A DNA stretch of 64,000 nucleotides. It comes from Methanocalculus chunghsingensis (GTDB lineage: Archaea; Halobacteriota; Methanomicrobia; Methanomicrobiales; Methanocorpusculaceae). The notes beneath the pieces were generated by a model, which was not told where the DNA came from, did no database searches, and was given only the letters and a program-made list of their open reading frames with translations. Shown piece after piece: positions 52,577-62,282 of the stretch (the stretch's first letter is position 1; each line of letters begins with the position of its first letter). The translations under genes and the position numbers were made by a program. The stretch covers positions 1 through 64,000 of the forward strand of contig NZ_JWHL01000011.1 in NCBI RefSeq assembly GCF_018132105.1, read 5' to 3'.

Positions 52577-53878
52577 ATGAGGATCAAGGTCATCTCTCCG
52601 GATATCGTCACCTATGGCGCTATGGTGATCGGCGGAGTACTTGAGCAAGAGGGGTATGATACCTCCATATCGCGTGTAATCGAGGATACAGATGCCGATA
52701 TCCTGATTTTGTCACTCTATTCGACCCAGCATCTTCTTGATACTCGCATAAAAAAGGCGATCCGGTTCCAGAAGGAACGGGGCGGCAGATGTTATGTCGG
52801 AGGCCCGGTATCAGCAGACCCGTCCATGGTGCTTGGTGAACTGTCTCCCGATGCTGTTGTCGTCGGTGAGGGTGAAATTACCATCTCCCGGTTGGTTTTG
52901 GAGGGTCCCTCTCCGGATATTCCGGGAATTGCGTATATGAAGGAGGGAGAGATGATCGTTACCGGCTCATCTCCTCCATCTCCCATGACGCGCCCTCTTC
53001 CTCTCATACCGCCTGATATTGGGGATCAGAATATCAGAGGTGCAAATGTCTATATCGAGACGCACCGTGGCTGTGTTGGGGGGTGTGGGTTCTGCCAGGT
53101 GCCCAGATATTTTGGACAGGAGGTCCGCAGCAGGAGTATTGAGGATATCCTCACCGAGGTTCGGGCATTTAAGGATGCAGGTGTACATCGTATCTCGATA
53201 TCGGGTGGAACGGGATCGCTCTTTGCATCACAGTATGGCAGAATGAATGTTCCTGCATTTATTCAGCTTCTCCAGGGTATAGCAGGGGTTATGGGACCAA
53301 AAAACCTCTCATCTCCTGATATACGGGTAGACTGTATCACTGACGAGGTGCTGGATGCAATACGGGATTATACCATCGGCTGGGTCTTCTTTGGAATAGA
53401 ATCCGGGAGTGAGGGTATACTGAAGAAGATGCGCAAAGGCGCAACGGTTGATCAGGTGCGGGAGGCGGTGAAACGATGCCGTATGCATGGGTTGAAGGTG
53501 GCAGGCAGTTTTATTGTTGGATATCCTGGAGAAACCGCGGATGATTATCAGATGACGAAGGATCTCATCGAGGAACTTGCCCTTGATGATGTCTTTGTGA
53601 GTGTCGCAGAGCCGATTCCCGGCACTCCACTTGCAGATCTTGTCCTCTCCATACCTCAGGAAGAGAATCCTGTGTATGTTCCTCATACGGGTGAATATCA
53701 GGCTCTTGGTCTCTCTGAAGCAGAGGCACGGGCATTTGATCTTATGCTCCATGCCGATCTCCATAAACCACGGTTCACCATGACTGACGATCGGACCTTT
53801 AATCTGTATCTTGAAGAGGTCAGGAAACAGGGATCGGATATCCTGAGGAGCACCGAAGTACTCCTTCGCTATTCTTAG
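52577..53878 (+). CDS. mgmA: B12-binding radical SAM protein, probable MCR glutamine C-methyltransferase
   Basis: 433 residues from ATG 52577 (earlier codons, from 52496, overlap the copy-2 DUF5320 leader and look non-coding). An N-terminal cobalamin-binding domain (about 1-110: RIKVISPDIVTYGAMVIGGVLEQEGYD ... GEGEITISRLV). Then the radical SAM CxxxCxxC motif at about 166-173 (GCVGGCGFC), RISISGGTGSLF, VFFGIESGS and FIVGYPGETADDY. This matches the family assigned to methylation of an MCR alpha-chain glutamine. Co-location with mcr and mtr agrees. The target here would be McrA Gln about 418. Family assignment is from memory; another MCR or unrelated methylation is possible. Confidence 0.68.
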   Translation: MRIKVISPDIVTYGAMVIGGVLEQEGYDTSISRVIEDTDADILILSLYSTQHLLDTRIKKAIRFQKERGGRCYVGGPVSADPSMVLGELSPDAVVVGEGEITISRLVLEGPSPDIPGIAYMKEGEMIVTGSSPPSPMTRPLPLIPPDIGDQNIRGANVYIETHRGCVGGCGFCQVPRYFGQEVRSRSIEDILTEVRAFKDAGVHRISISGGTGSLFASQYGRMNVPAFIQLLQGIAGVMGPKNLSSPDIRVDCITDEVLDAIRDYTIGWVFFGIESGSEGILKKMRKGATVDQVREAVKRCRMHGLKVAGSFIVGYPGETADDYQMTKDLIEELALDDVFVSVAEPIPGTPLADLVLSIPQEENPVYVPHTGEYQALGLSEAEARAFDLMLHADLHKPRFTMTDDRTFNLYLEEVRKQGSDILRSTEVLLRYS

Positions 53879-53892
53879 CAATACTATGTATA

Positions 53893-53901
53893 CCATTTTT
53901 T
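53893..53901 (+). terminator. U-rich terminator after the radical SAM gene
   Basis: CATTTTTTCC, 15-25 bases after the stop at 53878. Confidence 0.45.
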
Positions 53902-53929
53902 CCATGCTTTGAGACAAACGCATGGAATT

Positions 53930-53937
53930 AAAAAAAA
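53930..53937 (-). terminator. U-run terminator after mtrH
   Basis: Eight A's on the plus strand, so a U8 run on the minus-strand transcript 5 bases after the mtrH stop; ends the mtr operon. Confidence 0.6.
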
Positions 53938-53941
53938 GGTT

Positions 53942-54964
53942 TTAGATGAGTTTATGCAGAGGATGGTTTGGATCCTGCACTTCTCCGCCCAGTTCACGGC
54001 ATGCCTCTGCGAGGACGATGTCGGTGAATGCGGCTGTGGTTGCCATCCCTTCGCAGTTCTCGATTGGACCAAACATAATCAGGTCGGCACCAAGCGCCAT
54101 TGCAAGGATGTTGCATCCGATGTCAGGGCTGGACCATGCTGCCTGTTTGATACCCTCGAATCCGCCAAAGTGGTGGTGTCCCATCTGTTCAAGGAGGACA
54201 TCATTTCCTTTGTAATGTTCTGCGAGAACGCTCTTCCTCCAGCGTTTCAGCCAGGTCCATGAGACGGTCATGTTGTGGTATGCACCACCGGTTGGGAGAC
54301 CATGGATCGCCTTGCAGGCAAGGATCTCACGGAATGATCCGCCGGATCCAAGACCGAGCGGGGTTGCTGCAGTATCAAGGATCGGGCGGGTGATACCTGC
54401 CTCTTCTGCGATCTGGAGCATGCCCTTTGCCTGTCCTGCAACGCCACCCTCAACAAGAACCTTCTCACGGCCGACGACTGATGGGTCGCCTGGGTTGAAG
54501 GCGAGGACGATCGCGGAGTTGACATCGGATGCAGCAAGTACGTCGATGTTCTCCTGTGGAATCGATCCATTGATCGAGTTGTAGATGGCACGGTCAGCAA
54601 GGCCGACTTCGGTCACATATTCACATGCATGTGCAAGTGCTGCCGGTGCTGACGAGTCCATCAGGAACGGGGTCTTGTTGTCGATACTGTCGAACCAGCT
54701 GAAATAGCTTTCGAATGCCTCGCCAAATTCGGCGATGATCTGGATGAAGTACGGGTTTCCTGTGATATCGTACAGCTCCATACACCGGTTCCAGAGCGCT
54801 TCTGCCTTTGGCTTGTCGATCTTACCAGTGTGATCATCGAGCACGGTCTCGTGCTTATTATAAAAGATGGATGCACCGAGTACCCTTGGGTATTCACCGG
54901 GCTGTCCACCAATTTTAATTCCGTTGAAGTCGAGAACGGTCTGTTCTTTCTCAAACCTGAACAT
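53942..54964 (-). CDS. mtrH: Methyl-H4MPT:CoM methyltransferase subunit H
   Basis: Soluble subunit that transfers the methyl group from methyl-H4MPT to the corrinoid of MtrA. 340 residues, somewhat longer than the ~310 usual. FRFEKEQTVLDFNGIKIGGQPGEYPRVLGASIFY at the N-terminus; TIM-barrel motifs TPFLMDSSAPAALAHACEYV, AIVLAFNPGDPSV and ILDTAATPLGLGSGGSF; GADLIMFGPIENCEG near the end. GAGGTG lies 10-15 bases upstream. Last gene of mtrEDCBAF(AG)H. Confidence 0.95.
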   Translation of the reverse strand: MFRFEKEQTVLDFNGIKIGGQPGEYPRVLGASIFYNKHETVLDDHTGKIDKPKAEALWNRCMELYDITGNPYFIQIIAEFGEAFESYFSWFDSIDNKTPFLMDSSAPAALAHACEYVTEVGLADRAIYNSINGSIPQENIDVLAASDVNSAIVLAFNPGDPSVVGREKVLVEGGVAGQAKGMLQIAEEAGITRPILDTAATPLGLGSGGSFREILACKAIHGLPTGGAYHNMTVSWTWLKRWRKSVLAEHYKGNDVLLEQMGHHHFGGFEGIKQAAWSSPDIGCNILAMALGADLIMFGPIENCEGMATTAAFTDIVLAEACRELGGEVQDPNHPLHKLI

Positions 54965-54981
54965 AGTTGGAACACCTCACG

Positions 54982-55719
54982 TTAGAGCATACTAATTTTC
55001 GGAAGGATCATCAGCAACATGATAAATACAATAACCCCTGCTACGAGGCCATAGAGGATGCCGATGTCACGTCCGATCTTCCTGCCCACCCTCTGGGCAA
55101 TCTCAGCGTCTGCAAATTCTATCTTCTTCTCGATCTTGTCGAGTCGTTCCTCGAGTTCGAGGAACTGCGGGTTGGCGCCGGCAATTGTTGTTTCATGGCC
55201 TCCGCCGCCTGCTTCTTTGACCTCGATGACCATTGGATCGGCTGCGAATGCGCCGGGATCCCGTCCGGTGAGCTCGCTGATCTTGGCTTTGATCTGACCG
55301 AGGTCTTCGGTCTCCATGATATTTGCAAGCTCGACCTGCTCCTGGAACCTCTTGATCGCGGCATCATCGAGATTCTCGATAAAAGGAATTGCTCCCTCTG
55401 CTCCGACGATCTTTCCTCCGGAGACACCGCTCTTGTGGAGTGCTTCAAGTGACTGGCCGCTTAAGTGCCCTTTCACTTCGGTTCCACAGAGGAGGACGAA
55501 CCTGATATTCGGGTTTGAGATGATGTTTGCGATGATCTTCTCAAGCCCGAGGTTCTCGGTCTTGCAGGATCCGCATAATGCAGCCCCGCTTGCGCAGATG
55601 CCAGCCTCGTCGAGGTGAGATCCCATTGTAACAACAGCGACACAGCTGTTTGCATCGCCTGAATGGAAGTCTCCCTGAGCGATTGGCCATCCGCTTGCCG
55701 GTGATTTCTTCTCTGCCAT
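54982..55719 (-). CDS. MtrA-MtrG fusion subunit
   Basis: 245 residues from ATG 55719 (GAGGTGA 4-10 bases upstream; GTG 55728 possible). Residues about 1-170 duplicate the MtrA corrinoid domain almost exactly, including [12 protein letters not shown] with the cobamide-ligating His (about 85). After KEAGGGG the sequence switches to a typical Mtr[55 protein letters not shown], one coiled-coil helix plus one membrane helix. It occupies the normal mtrG position between mtrF and mtrH, and no separate mtrG exists. The complex would thus anchor an extra corrinoid domain through MtrG. Confidence 0.9.
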   Translation of the reverse strand: MAEKKSPASGWPIAQGDFHSGDANSCVAVVTMGSHLDEAGICASGAALCGSCKTENLGLEKIIANIISNPNIRFVLLCGTEVKGHLSGQSLEALHKSGVSGGKIVGAEGAIPFIENLDDAAIKRFQEQVELANIMETEDLGQIKAKISELTGRDPGAFAADPMVIEVKEAGGGGHETTIAGANPQFLELEERLDKIEKKIEFADAEIAQRVGRKIGRDIGILYGLVAGVIVFIMLLMILPKISML

Positions 55720-55729
55720 CTTCTTCACC

Positions 55730-55915
55730 TCAGAGAACCAGAACCGGTACCATCACAACGACCAGGGCGAGCATAAGCCCGATGATGAAGCCGGGAATGC
55801 CCGCAGACATAATCCCGGATTCAAGCTTGTTCGTCCGGGCGATGATCTGCGCTTTGTATCGGATGTTCTCAACCATTTTGTCAATTGCGTTCATTCGGAT
55901 GCTTGAACCTGCCAT
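55730..55915 (-). CDS. mtrF: Methyltransferase subunit F
   Basis: 61 residues: a cytoplasmic helix ([30 protein letters not shown]) and one membrane helix ([20 protein letters not shown]). Usual MtrF features and position, downstream of mtrA. The helix is similar to the membrane-proximal helix of the adjacent MtrA. Confidence 0.9.
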   Translation of the reverse strand: MAGSSIRMNAIDKMVENIRYKAQIIARTNKLESGIMSAGIPGFIIGLMLALVVVMVPVLVL

Positions 55916-55920
55916 CTATC

Positions 55921-56646
55921 TCACCCCATCAGAAGGAATCCAAGAATGGTAAATATAACGATCAGACCGATCATCAGTCCTTCAACCTTCCCCGAGTAGA
56001 CGCCTGCGGCGAACCGGTTCTGCATACCGATGTTGGTTACCATTCTCTCGATGATCTTCATGCGGGCGTGGATGAGTGCAAGTTCTCCAGAGAGGGGCTT
56101 AACCTCGCCTGTGGCTTCCTCTGCTCCGCCTCCGCCTGCCTCTTTGACCTCGATGACCATTGGGTCGCCGGCGAATGCGCCGGGATCCCGTCCGGTGAGC
56201 TCGTTGATCTTGGCTTTGATCTGACCGAGGTCTTCGGTCTCCATGATGTTTGCAAGCTCGACCTGCTCCTGGAACCTCTTGATCGCGGCATCATCGAGGT
56301 TCTCGATGAAAGGAATTGCTCCCTCTGCTCCGACGATCTTTCCTCCGGAGACACCGCTCTTGTGGAGTGCTTCAAGTGACTGGCCGCTTAAGTGCCCTTT
56401 CACTTCGGTTCCACAGAGGAGGACGAACCTGATATTCGGGTTTGAGATGATGTTTGCGATGATCTTCTCAAGCCCGAGGTTCTCGGTCTTGCAGGATCCG
56501 CAGAGTGCAGCTCCGCTTGCGCAGATGCCGGCCTCATCAAGGTGCGATCCCATTGTAACAACAGCGACACAGCTGTTTGCGTCGCCTGAATGGAAGTCTC
56601 CCTGAGCAATCGGCCATCCGCTTGCCGGTGATTTCTTATCTGCCAT
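55921..56646 (-). CDS. mtrA: Methyltransferase corrinoid subunit A
   Basis: 241 residues. A cytoplasmic cobamide-binding domain (about 1-170) with [45 protein letters not shown] and [10 protein letters not shown] (His about 85 ligates cobalt). A GGGG linker follows, then a C-terminal helix-plus-membrane anchor, [20 protein letters not shown] ... [19 protein letters not shown]. The methyl carrier between MtrH and the MtrCDE membrane part that moves sodium ions. Its first ~540 bases are nearly identical to those of the MtrA-MtrG fusion. Confidence 0.95.
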   Translation of the reverse strand: MADKKSPASGWPIAQGDFHSGDANSCVAVVTMGSHLDEAGICASGAALCGSCKTENLGLEKIIANIISNPNIRFVLLCGTEVKGHLSGQSLEALHKSGVSGGKIVGAEGAIPFIENLDDAAIKRFQEQVELANIMETEDLGQIKAKINELTGRDPGAFAGDPMVIEVKEAGGGGAEEATGEVKPLSGELALIHARMKIIERMVTNIGMQNRFAAGVYSGKVEGLMIGLIVIFTILGFLLMG

Positions 56647-56652
56647 CTTTCT

Positions 56653-56940
56653 TCACCCCATATACTGGAACGCCATGAATGCTGCAATGAGCAGACCTAC
56701 AGCCAGTCCATACCAGAAGGCTGTGACACCTCCGGCATACATCAGTGACTTCTCTCTTCCAGGGAAACTGTTGAGCAGCTGACCCTCTCCAGAGAGCATG
56801 CCGACAAGATCCTCTGCTACATTCTCAAGTTCAGCAACCTTATCGATGATCGGCTGGTAGGACTCTCCGGCGGTGGTCACAAATCCAATGACCGGGTCGG
56901 CGACGAGGCCGAATTCGGGTAATACAAGAACATATCCCAT
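56653..56940 (-). CDS. mtrB: Methyltransferase subunit B
   Basis: 95 residues from ATG 56940 (GGAGAGGTGAT upstream; MGYVLVLPEFGLVADPVIG is the family start). One C-terminal membrane helix (GVTAFWYGLAVGLLIAAFMAFQ). Between mtrC and mtrA as usual. Confidence 0.93.
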   Translation of the reverse strand: MGYVLVLPEFGLVADPVIGFVTTAGESYQPIIDKVAELENVAEDLVGMLSGEGQLLNSFPGREKSLMYAGGVTAFWYGLAVGLLIAAFMAFQYMG

Positions 56941-56956
56941 ATTTATCACCTCTCCC

Positions 56957-57802
56957 TCAGGCCTCAGTCTCCAGAATCGGCTTGGCGTCAAGCCATGCTG
57001 CTGCATCGCGCTTTGAGAGCTCGATGAACTGTGTGTAGGTGTAGCCCCATCCGATGATCGCTATCAGCAGGCCGACGAGTGCCGCTCCTACAGCAATGAA
57101 TGCAAAGGAGATGACTGCCATAATGATCATGGAGAGGAATCCACACTCTGCGGCGAGCATGAGTGTCCGATCCTGTGTGTTCGACGGGCCAAGCGCTGCA
57201 TTGAACGGGTGCTGGATTGCGATTGCACCAAGCATGAATGCGACAGCGATAATACCTCCTCCGAGGTAGGATGCGTTTGCCGAGCTCATTGCAAATCCGA
57301 AGATTGAGATCGTTCCGGCAGAGAGTGCACTGAAGGTAAAGTCACCGGTCGCCATCGCGGTAAAGCCGAGGATGGTGAGTGCACCGATGATTGAGAGCTC
57401 TGCAAGAGACTGCATCAGAACCGGGATCTTCATATTCAATACATTATCTGCAAGGAACCCAAAGGCCGCTCCGGCGACTGCTGCAATGATAAGAGCAGCG
57501 ATCGGGGATGCAATGCCGAATTTGGTTCCAAGGAGCATGGCGATGATACCTGCACCAAATGCGACCATACCAGCGGATGGAACACCTGTTCCGATACCAT
57601 AGCTGCAGAGTCTTTTGATGGTGCTTGTTCCCCAGATAAGAGCGATAACCGCCCCAAGCCCTCCGAAGAATGAGAATAACTCAAGTCCGGTGATGGTGTT
57701 GAGATATGTCAGATAGATACAGATAATTGATCCGACAATTCCAACTGCCAGGAGGGTGTTGTGAGGGATTGCGTCATGAGATGCTTCTACTTTTACTGTC
57801 AT
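56957..57802 (-). CDS. mtrC: Methyltransferase subunit C
   Basis: 281 residues, about eight membrane segments, part of the sodium-translocating MtrCDE module. ATG 57802 is preferred over GTG 57811, as GAGGTGGAG then serves as ribosome binding site. YGIGTGVPSAGMVAFGAGIIAMLLG and NTQDRTLMLAAECGFLSMI are typical. Confidence 0.94.
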   Translation of the reverse strand: MTVKVEASHDAIPHNTLLAVGIVGSIICIYLTYLNTITGLELFSFFGGLGAVIALIWGTSTIKRLCSYGIGTGVPSAGMVAFGAGIIAMLLGTKFGIASPIAALIIAAVAGAAFGFLADNVLNMKIPVLMQSLAELSIIGALTILGFTAMATGDFTFSALSAGTISIFGFAMSSANASYLGGGIIAVAFMLGAIAIQHPFNAALGPSNTQDRTLMLAAECGFLSMIIMAVISFAFIAVGAALVGLLIAIIGWGYTYTQFIELSKRDAAAWLDAKPILETEA

Positions 57803-57812
57803 CTTCTCCACC

Positions 57813-58670
57813 TCAGAATGGCACCGGTACGATGATCAACAGGGCGAGCAGACCGGAGAGAGCTGATGCGACAGCACTTGCAACAATTGCACGTGGGAAC
57901 CGCTTGAACTTGGGGTCGTGGGGACCTTCGATGGTTCCGGTGATATTGTATGCGGTCAGCACTGCGTTTACAAGGAACATACCGATTGCAAAGATACCTG
58001 CAATGGATACGATCAGCGGCATGACACTCTCAACATCTGTTCCCATGAGTGCTGGAATACCGGTCAGGTAGGCGTCATAGAGTGAGAGGTAGATGAGTGT
58101 TCCGCCGAAACCTCCGATAAGACCTCCGAGGACACCTCCAACGTATGAGATGAACGGAAGACCGTGCCCCTCAGTACCCTGGCTTTTATATTCCGGTTGT
58201 GTGTCGCCGGTCAGTGGGTCTTTGTTGACCTTTCCTGATGCTGCGGGAATTCCCATTGCAAAGACGTACGTGACGTTCACAAGCATACAGGTGATGGCCA
58301 TCAGAAGTGCGCCGCCGATTGCACCGGTTCCAAGAGCAACCGGGTAGCTGAACTGTGCCGCCCATGCTCCTTTAAAGAGGCCGGCAAGACCTGCACCTGC
58401 TGCAAGCATTGTGACACCGGTTGCAATACCTGGTGCCTGACCCATTGCCGCCGGCGCTCCGCCGACAGGAACGAGGTGCACACTGAAGGTGACAAGCATT
58501 CCGCCGATGATAATTCCGATGAGGGAATAGAAGGCGGCCATCGGGAAGATACCTGCAATTGTCAGGCCAAATCCGATACCAAGAACTGCGAGCAGCAATA
58601 CGACTGCGATTGCAGCTCCCATGACGGGCATCTCTGCTCCGCCTGCTGGCTTACTTGCGATCGCTGACAT
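57813..58670 (-). CDS. mtrD: Methyltransferase subunit D
   Basis: 285 residues, about six membrane segments. HLVPVGGAPAAMGQAPGIATG and GHGLPFISYVGGVLGGLIGGFGGTL match MtrD. Starts 1 base after the mtrE stop (TAAATG). Confidence 0.95.
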   Translation of the reverse strand: MSAIASKPAGGAEMPVMGAAIAVVLLLAVLGIGFGLTIAGIFPMAAFYSLIGIIIGGMLVTFSVHLVPVGGAPAAMGQAPGIATGVTMLAAGAGLAGLFKGAWAAQFSYPVALGTGAIGGALLMAITCMLVNVTYVFAMGIPAASGKVNKDPLTGDTQPEYKSQGTEGHGLPFISYVGGVLGGLIGGFGGTLIYLSLYDAYLTGIPALMGTDVESVMPLIVSIAGIFAIGMFLVNAVLTAYNITGTIEGPHDPKFKRFPRAIVASAVASALSGLLALLIIVPVPF

Positions 58671-59570
58671 TTATATTGCCTCCTCTTCGGGTGCAGTGTA
58701 CGGACCGTACGTCTTGCGAGCCCAGACCTCGATGTAGCGGGCCATGATCGTGATGATAAGGACAATAATTGCTCCCATCATGATTGATCCCCAGCCTCCG
58801 AAGAACTGCTCGAATGTGAGGTGTCTCCAGAGTTCGAAGAAGACGATCAGCCCAAAACAGATACCTGATGCGGGTCCGCCAAACTTTGAGGTGAACCATC
58901 CGTTGTCGAGTGAGCTTCTTTCACCGGCTTCTGCATACCGGATGATGTTTCCGGATGCCGAGATCGGGACGCCTGCTCCGAATTTCTGGTTCTGGTACTG
59001 GCGTTCTTTCCCATAGAATGGGTTTCCGACAGCAGAACCGGCTGCTCCGAGTGCGATACCCCAGATGATACCGAGGATTGGCAGCGGGAACGGATGACCG
59101 AGGACTGCGTTCATAAGGTAGCATATCGTCACGGTCGTAAAGATTGCGACGAATGCGTGTGCGACAGTGACCGGTGTCACTGATTTCAGTATATCAACAT
59201 AGACTGGCTGGCCAAATTTGGCAAGACTTGCTGTCCTGCCGAGATAGGCGGTGGTTGCATAGACACCCTGAACGAAGGATGCGAGAACACTTCCAATAAT
59301 AATAGCAAGAACCGGATTGACGTTCATTGCCATAAATGCCCATGCGACACCTGCACCAAGTGCAATCCAGAGAGCCCATGCCGGGGGCTCACCTGCGATG
59401 GCCTTGTTAAAGATACGGTGATTGTATCCCATCTGCGGAGCCAGCTGAACCTGAGAGTTGGGATCACCCTGTGATCCGATATCAGACTCGGTATCTTCAG
59501 CTGCACCTGCAACCGTTGCAAGTGCTCCCGCGAGGGCAGCCACTCCAATACCTAATACGATGTTCTCCAT
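58671..59570 (-). CDS. mtrE: Methyltransferase subunit E
   Basis: 299 residues, about six membrane segments, first gene of the mtr operon. ALAGALATVAGAAEDTESDIGSQGDPNSQVQLAPQMGYNHRIFNKAIAGEPP is the conserved cytoplasmic N-terminal loop with its acidic residues, important for sodium transfer; GIALGAAGSAVGNPFYG is also typical. Confidence 0.95.
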   Translation of the reverse strand: MENIVLGIGVAALAGALATVAGAAEDTESDIGSQGDPNSQVQLAPQMGYNHRIFNKAIAGEPPAWALWIALGAGVAWAFMAMNVNPVLAIIIGSVLASFVQGVYATTAYLGRTASLAKFGQPVYVDILKSVTPVTVAHAFVAIFTTVTICYLMNAVLGHPFPLPILGIIWGIALGAAGSAVGNPFYGKERQYQNQKFGAGVPISASGNIIRYAEAGERSSLDNGWFTSKFGGPASGICFGLIVFFELWRHLTFEQFFGGWGSIMMGAIIVLIITIMARYIEVWARKTYGPYTAPEEEAI

Positions 59571-59777
59571 GTGAGATTCTCCCTTGATCTAATGAGTATA
59601 AGAGTATTCGATCAGCGTTACCTCTCCAGAATCGGAGTACTACGTGTGGACATAAAAGACTGGATTGTAATTGAATTAAAGGTTTCGAATTAACGCTAAA
59701 ATCAGGCGGTTCAATTCTTCTCTTTGAAGAATTCCTGTACAATTCTGACCTGTAATTCAGCACACGTTTCATTAGAT
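59571..59777 (-). promoter_or_regulatory. mtr promoter region
   Basis: The gap between mcr and mtr holds two minus-strand TATA candidates: CTTATACT at 59595-59602 (start almost at the mtrE ATG, leaderless) and CTTTTATG around 59650-59658 (leader of about 55 bases with GGGAGAAT as binding site). The second is more usual for this gene. The region is A/T-rich around 59670-59710. No gene seen. Confidence 0.5.
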
Positions 59778-59784
59778 AAAAAAA
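59778..59784 (-). terminator. U7 terminator after mcrA
   Basis: Seven A's on the plus strand become U7 in the mcr transcript, about 16 bases beyond the mcrA stop. Confidence 0.6.
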
Positions 59785-59800
59785 GGTTGGTTTTGTGTGA

Positions 59801-61507
59801 TCACTTTGCGGGGATGATGAGCGAGCGCTCGCCGGCTGGCATGAACTCGCGGATTGCACCGCGTGCAAACTCCTTCCTTGGTTCGGAGAAGTCGAACTTG
59901 AGGGCAGGGTCTGCGAAGCAGATCTTGATGAGTGGGGAGAGCGACCATGCGTCACCACGTCCGTAGTGGGAACTACCGACGATAGCTGCGTATTCTCCCT
60001 GGTGACCGACGTTCATTGCATAGTTTGGATAGTTTGGTCCACGGAATTCGCCGATACAGCCCTCGTCAGGCCGGACGGAGAGTGAGTTTGCTGAACCACA
60101 CTGGTCCTGCAGGTCGTAGCCGAAGAATCCGAGACGTGACCATCCCTCTTTGTGCATGAGCATGGAGAGGTACCATCCGTTCAGACCGGCGTTGGAGTGA
60201 CCTGTTGCGATAGAGGTGGAGAGACCACAGGCTGCTGCAAGGACACCGGCACGCTGGGAACCACCGAAGTGGTCTTCCATCATGGTCGGGTACTGTTCGT
60301 ACTGCTCCATACCGTTGAGGTTGACCTCGGTTGCGATGTCGTTGACGACTTCCTGGGTTGGCTTGACCTTGTCTGCGGGGTTCGGGTTCTGCCAGTCGAC
60401 CTTGTACTTGTCTTTGATGTAGTCCATACCGTAGTAGGTGAACTCATCAAGGATGTTGTCGGTGTATGCAGCGGTTGCATACTGGGTGAATCCGACACCA
60501 CCGGACATGTAGGAGCCGAGCCAGATCTGGTCAAAGAGCATCGTTCCTGCACCGACAACCTCAAGAGCTGCCTTTGCGGGGTCATTTGGATACTTCCGGT
60601 CTGCCTGGATCATGTCAGCGAAGTTGCCGAAGAGGATACCACCTGGCTCGTTTGGACCACGGGCACGGCGGGCTGGCAGGTGGGAAGACATCTGGATGAC
60701 ACCAGCGTGCTTTGCGGCGTAGGAGAGGTCAGCGACTGCTGCTTCACCTGCGCACATCCGGTATGCACCGATGAAGGACATACCGATCTGCATGGCGGAC
60801 CACCGGGAGGTCGTTCCACCGTCGCAGGTGCGGGAGACGGATGTCGGAATGTGAACACACTGCCACATGGACTTGCCGACTGCGTTCATCAGTGATTCGG
60901 CCTGCTTCTTGGGGAAGAGCTTCTCGACGTTGATAAGGAACTGTGGCTCGATATCGTCTGCAAGCTCGGAGTCTCCGGTGAAGACCTTGACGTAACAGTC
61001 GTCGGTGAGCGCAGGGTGGGTCTCGACCATGTGCTCCTGAACGACGGCTGCGCCGGGCATTGCGTGGTTGACGACGTGGAGGTATTCGTTGATCGTCTCA
61101 GGAGTAACTTCCTTGCCGAGACGCTTCTGGAGTGTCTGGTGGGCAAGGTCCATGTTGACGATAACGGTTCTCCGGATGTCGTCCCAGAACTGCTGCATTG
61201 CGGCATTGTTGACGAAGTGGAGGTCGTCACCCTCGACGAAGGTGCCGGTTCCTGAGACCTCGTAGGTCATCAGCTGGCGCTGACCCATTGGGACACCACC
61301 AAGGTGGCACCGCTCTGGATCATACATGTCAATGCCACGCTCTTTGACGATCTTCTCGTTTGCCGCCTTGAATTCCTTCTTCCTTGGCGACTGGTTCACA
61401 CCGTCAAATGCATAGAACTTGGCTTTCTGTGATTCTACATCCTGTCCCGGGAACTTCTCCTTCAGTGCCTTCAGGAAGAGTTTCTGTGCTCTCTCAATCT
61501 TTGCCAT
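59801..61507 (-). CDS. mcrA: Methyl-coenzyme M reductase alpha subunit
   Basis: Catalytic subunit releasing methane from methyl-CoM and CoB. 568 residues. Key residues by motif: Ni-ligating Gln in VVQEHM (about 157), His267 in YAAKHAGV, Arg281 in LPARRARG, the active-site FTQYATA (Tyr 343), Gln418 in HFGGSQRAG, the thioglycine site in [11 protein letters not shown] (Gly463), and Cys470. These correspond to the modified His257, Arg271, Gln400, Gly445 and Cys452 of the Methanothermobacter enzyme by offset. Last gene of the mcr operon; codon use is strongly biased as for an abundant protein. Confidence 0.98.
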   Translation of the reverse strand: MAKIERAQKLFLKALKEKFPGQDVESQKAKFYAFDGVNQSPRKKEFKAANEKIVKERGIDMYDPERCHLGGVPMGQRQLMTYEVSGTGTFVEGDDLHFVNNAAMQQFWDDIRRTVIVNMDLAHQTLQKRLGKEVTPETINEYLHVVNHAMPGAAVVQEHMVETHPALTDDCYVKVFTGDSELADDIEPQFLINVEKLFPKKQAESLMNAVGKSMWQCVHIPTSVSRTCDGGTTSRWSAMQIGMSFIGAYRMCAGEAAVADLSYAAKHAGVIQMSSHLPARRARGPNEPGGILFGNFADMIQADRKYPNDPAKAALEVVGAGTMLFDQIWLGSYMSGGVGFTQYATAAYTDNILDEFTYYGMDYIKDKYKVDWQNPNPADKVKPTQEVVNDIATEVNLNGMEQYEQYPTMMEDHFGGSQRAGVLAAACGLSTSIATGHSNAGLNGWYLSMLMHKEGWSRLGFFGYDLQDQCGSANSLSVRPDEGCIGEFRGPNYPNYAMNVGHQGEYAAIVGSSHYGRGDAWSLSPLIKICFADPALKFDFSEPRKEFARGAIREFMPAGERSLIIPAK

Positions 61508-61513
61508 CTTTTA

Positions 61514-62275
61514 TCACTCCTTTGGCATGTATCCGTACTTGGTTCTCAGGCTGTGGATACGCTGGATGTATTCGATATATTCTGCGTCATTGCGGTAGGG
61601 GTTGCCACCGAGGACATGGAAGATGGTCGTGTTTTCGCCGAGCCACTTCTCATCCATTGGCTTGCCGACTGCAACCTTTTTGTCGAGTGGGACACCGATC
61701 TGGTCTTTGACGTACTTTACAGCACCGTCTGCCTCAAGGACACAGCGCTGGAGCATGTCAAACATCATGCCGTCTTCTGCGAGACGGAGTGAGTGACCGT
61801 GAACTGTTGCACCACGAATACCGACACGTGCCGGGTCGAAGAGGTTTGTGTTGATCAGGTCCTTTGCGATCTGCTCAAGGTCACGCTCACGGCATTCGAC
61901 GATCTGACGGCCTGAGAGTGTACCTGGGTCGATACCACGGAAGCGGTACATCTCGACGTAGGTCCTCTGGTATGGCTGGGATGGTGCGTTGAGCATCGAG
62001 TCTGCGAACTGGATATACCGGACGCGGTCTCCTGCCTTTGCACCCTCGGTTGGGGCGACGATCTTTCTGATCGGGCAGTCCGGCTCTCCCTGCTCAGCGA
62101 GTGGCGGGTGTGCGGTCGGGTATGCCTGACCTGGTGCACGGTGTCCCATGATGAGAACGACGTCCTCGTCTGTTACATCGCGAATCTTTTCAAGTTTAAC
62201 TTCCGGGTTCATCTGGTTGCGCCTGTTTTCGGCGACCTTTGAGGTTCCCGGTCCATACTGTGGTTTGTATGCCAT
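61514..62275 (-). CDS. mcrG: Methyl-coenzyme M reductase gamma subunit
   Basis: 253 residues: YKPQYGPGTSKVAENRRNQMNP, VLIMGHRAPGQAYPTAHPPLAE and GATVHGHSLRLAEDGMMFDMLQRC. Six bases from mcrA. Confidence 0.97.
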   Translation of the reverse strand: MAYKPQYGPGTSKVAENRRNQMNPEVKLEKIRDVTDEDVVLIMGHRAPGQAYPTAHPPLAEQGEPDCPIRKIVAPTEGAKAGDRVRYIQFADSMLNAPSQPYQRTYVEMYRFRGIDPGTLSGRQIVECRERDLEQIAKDLINTNLFDPARVGIRGATVHGHSLRLAEDGMMFDMLQRCVLEADGAVKYVKDQIGVPLDKKVAVGKPMDEKWLGENTTIFHVLGGNPYRNDAEYIEYIQRIHSLRTKYGYMPKE

Positions 62276-62282
62276 GAATAAT

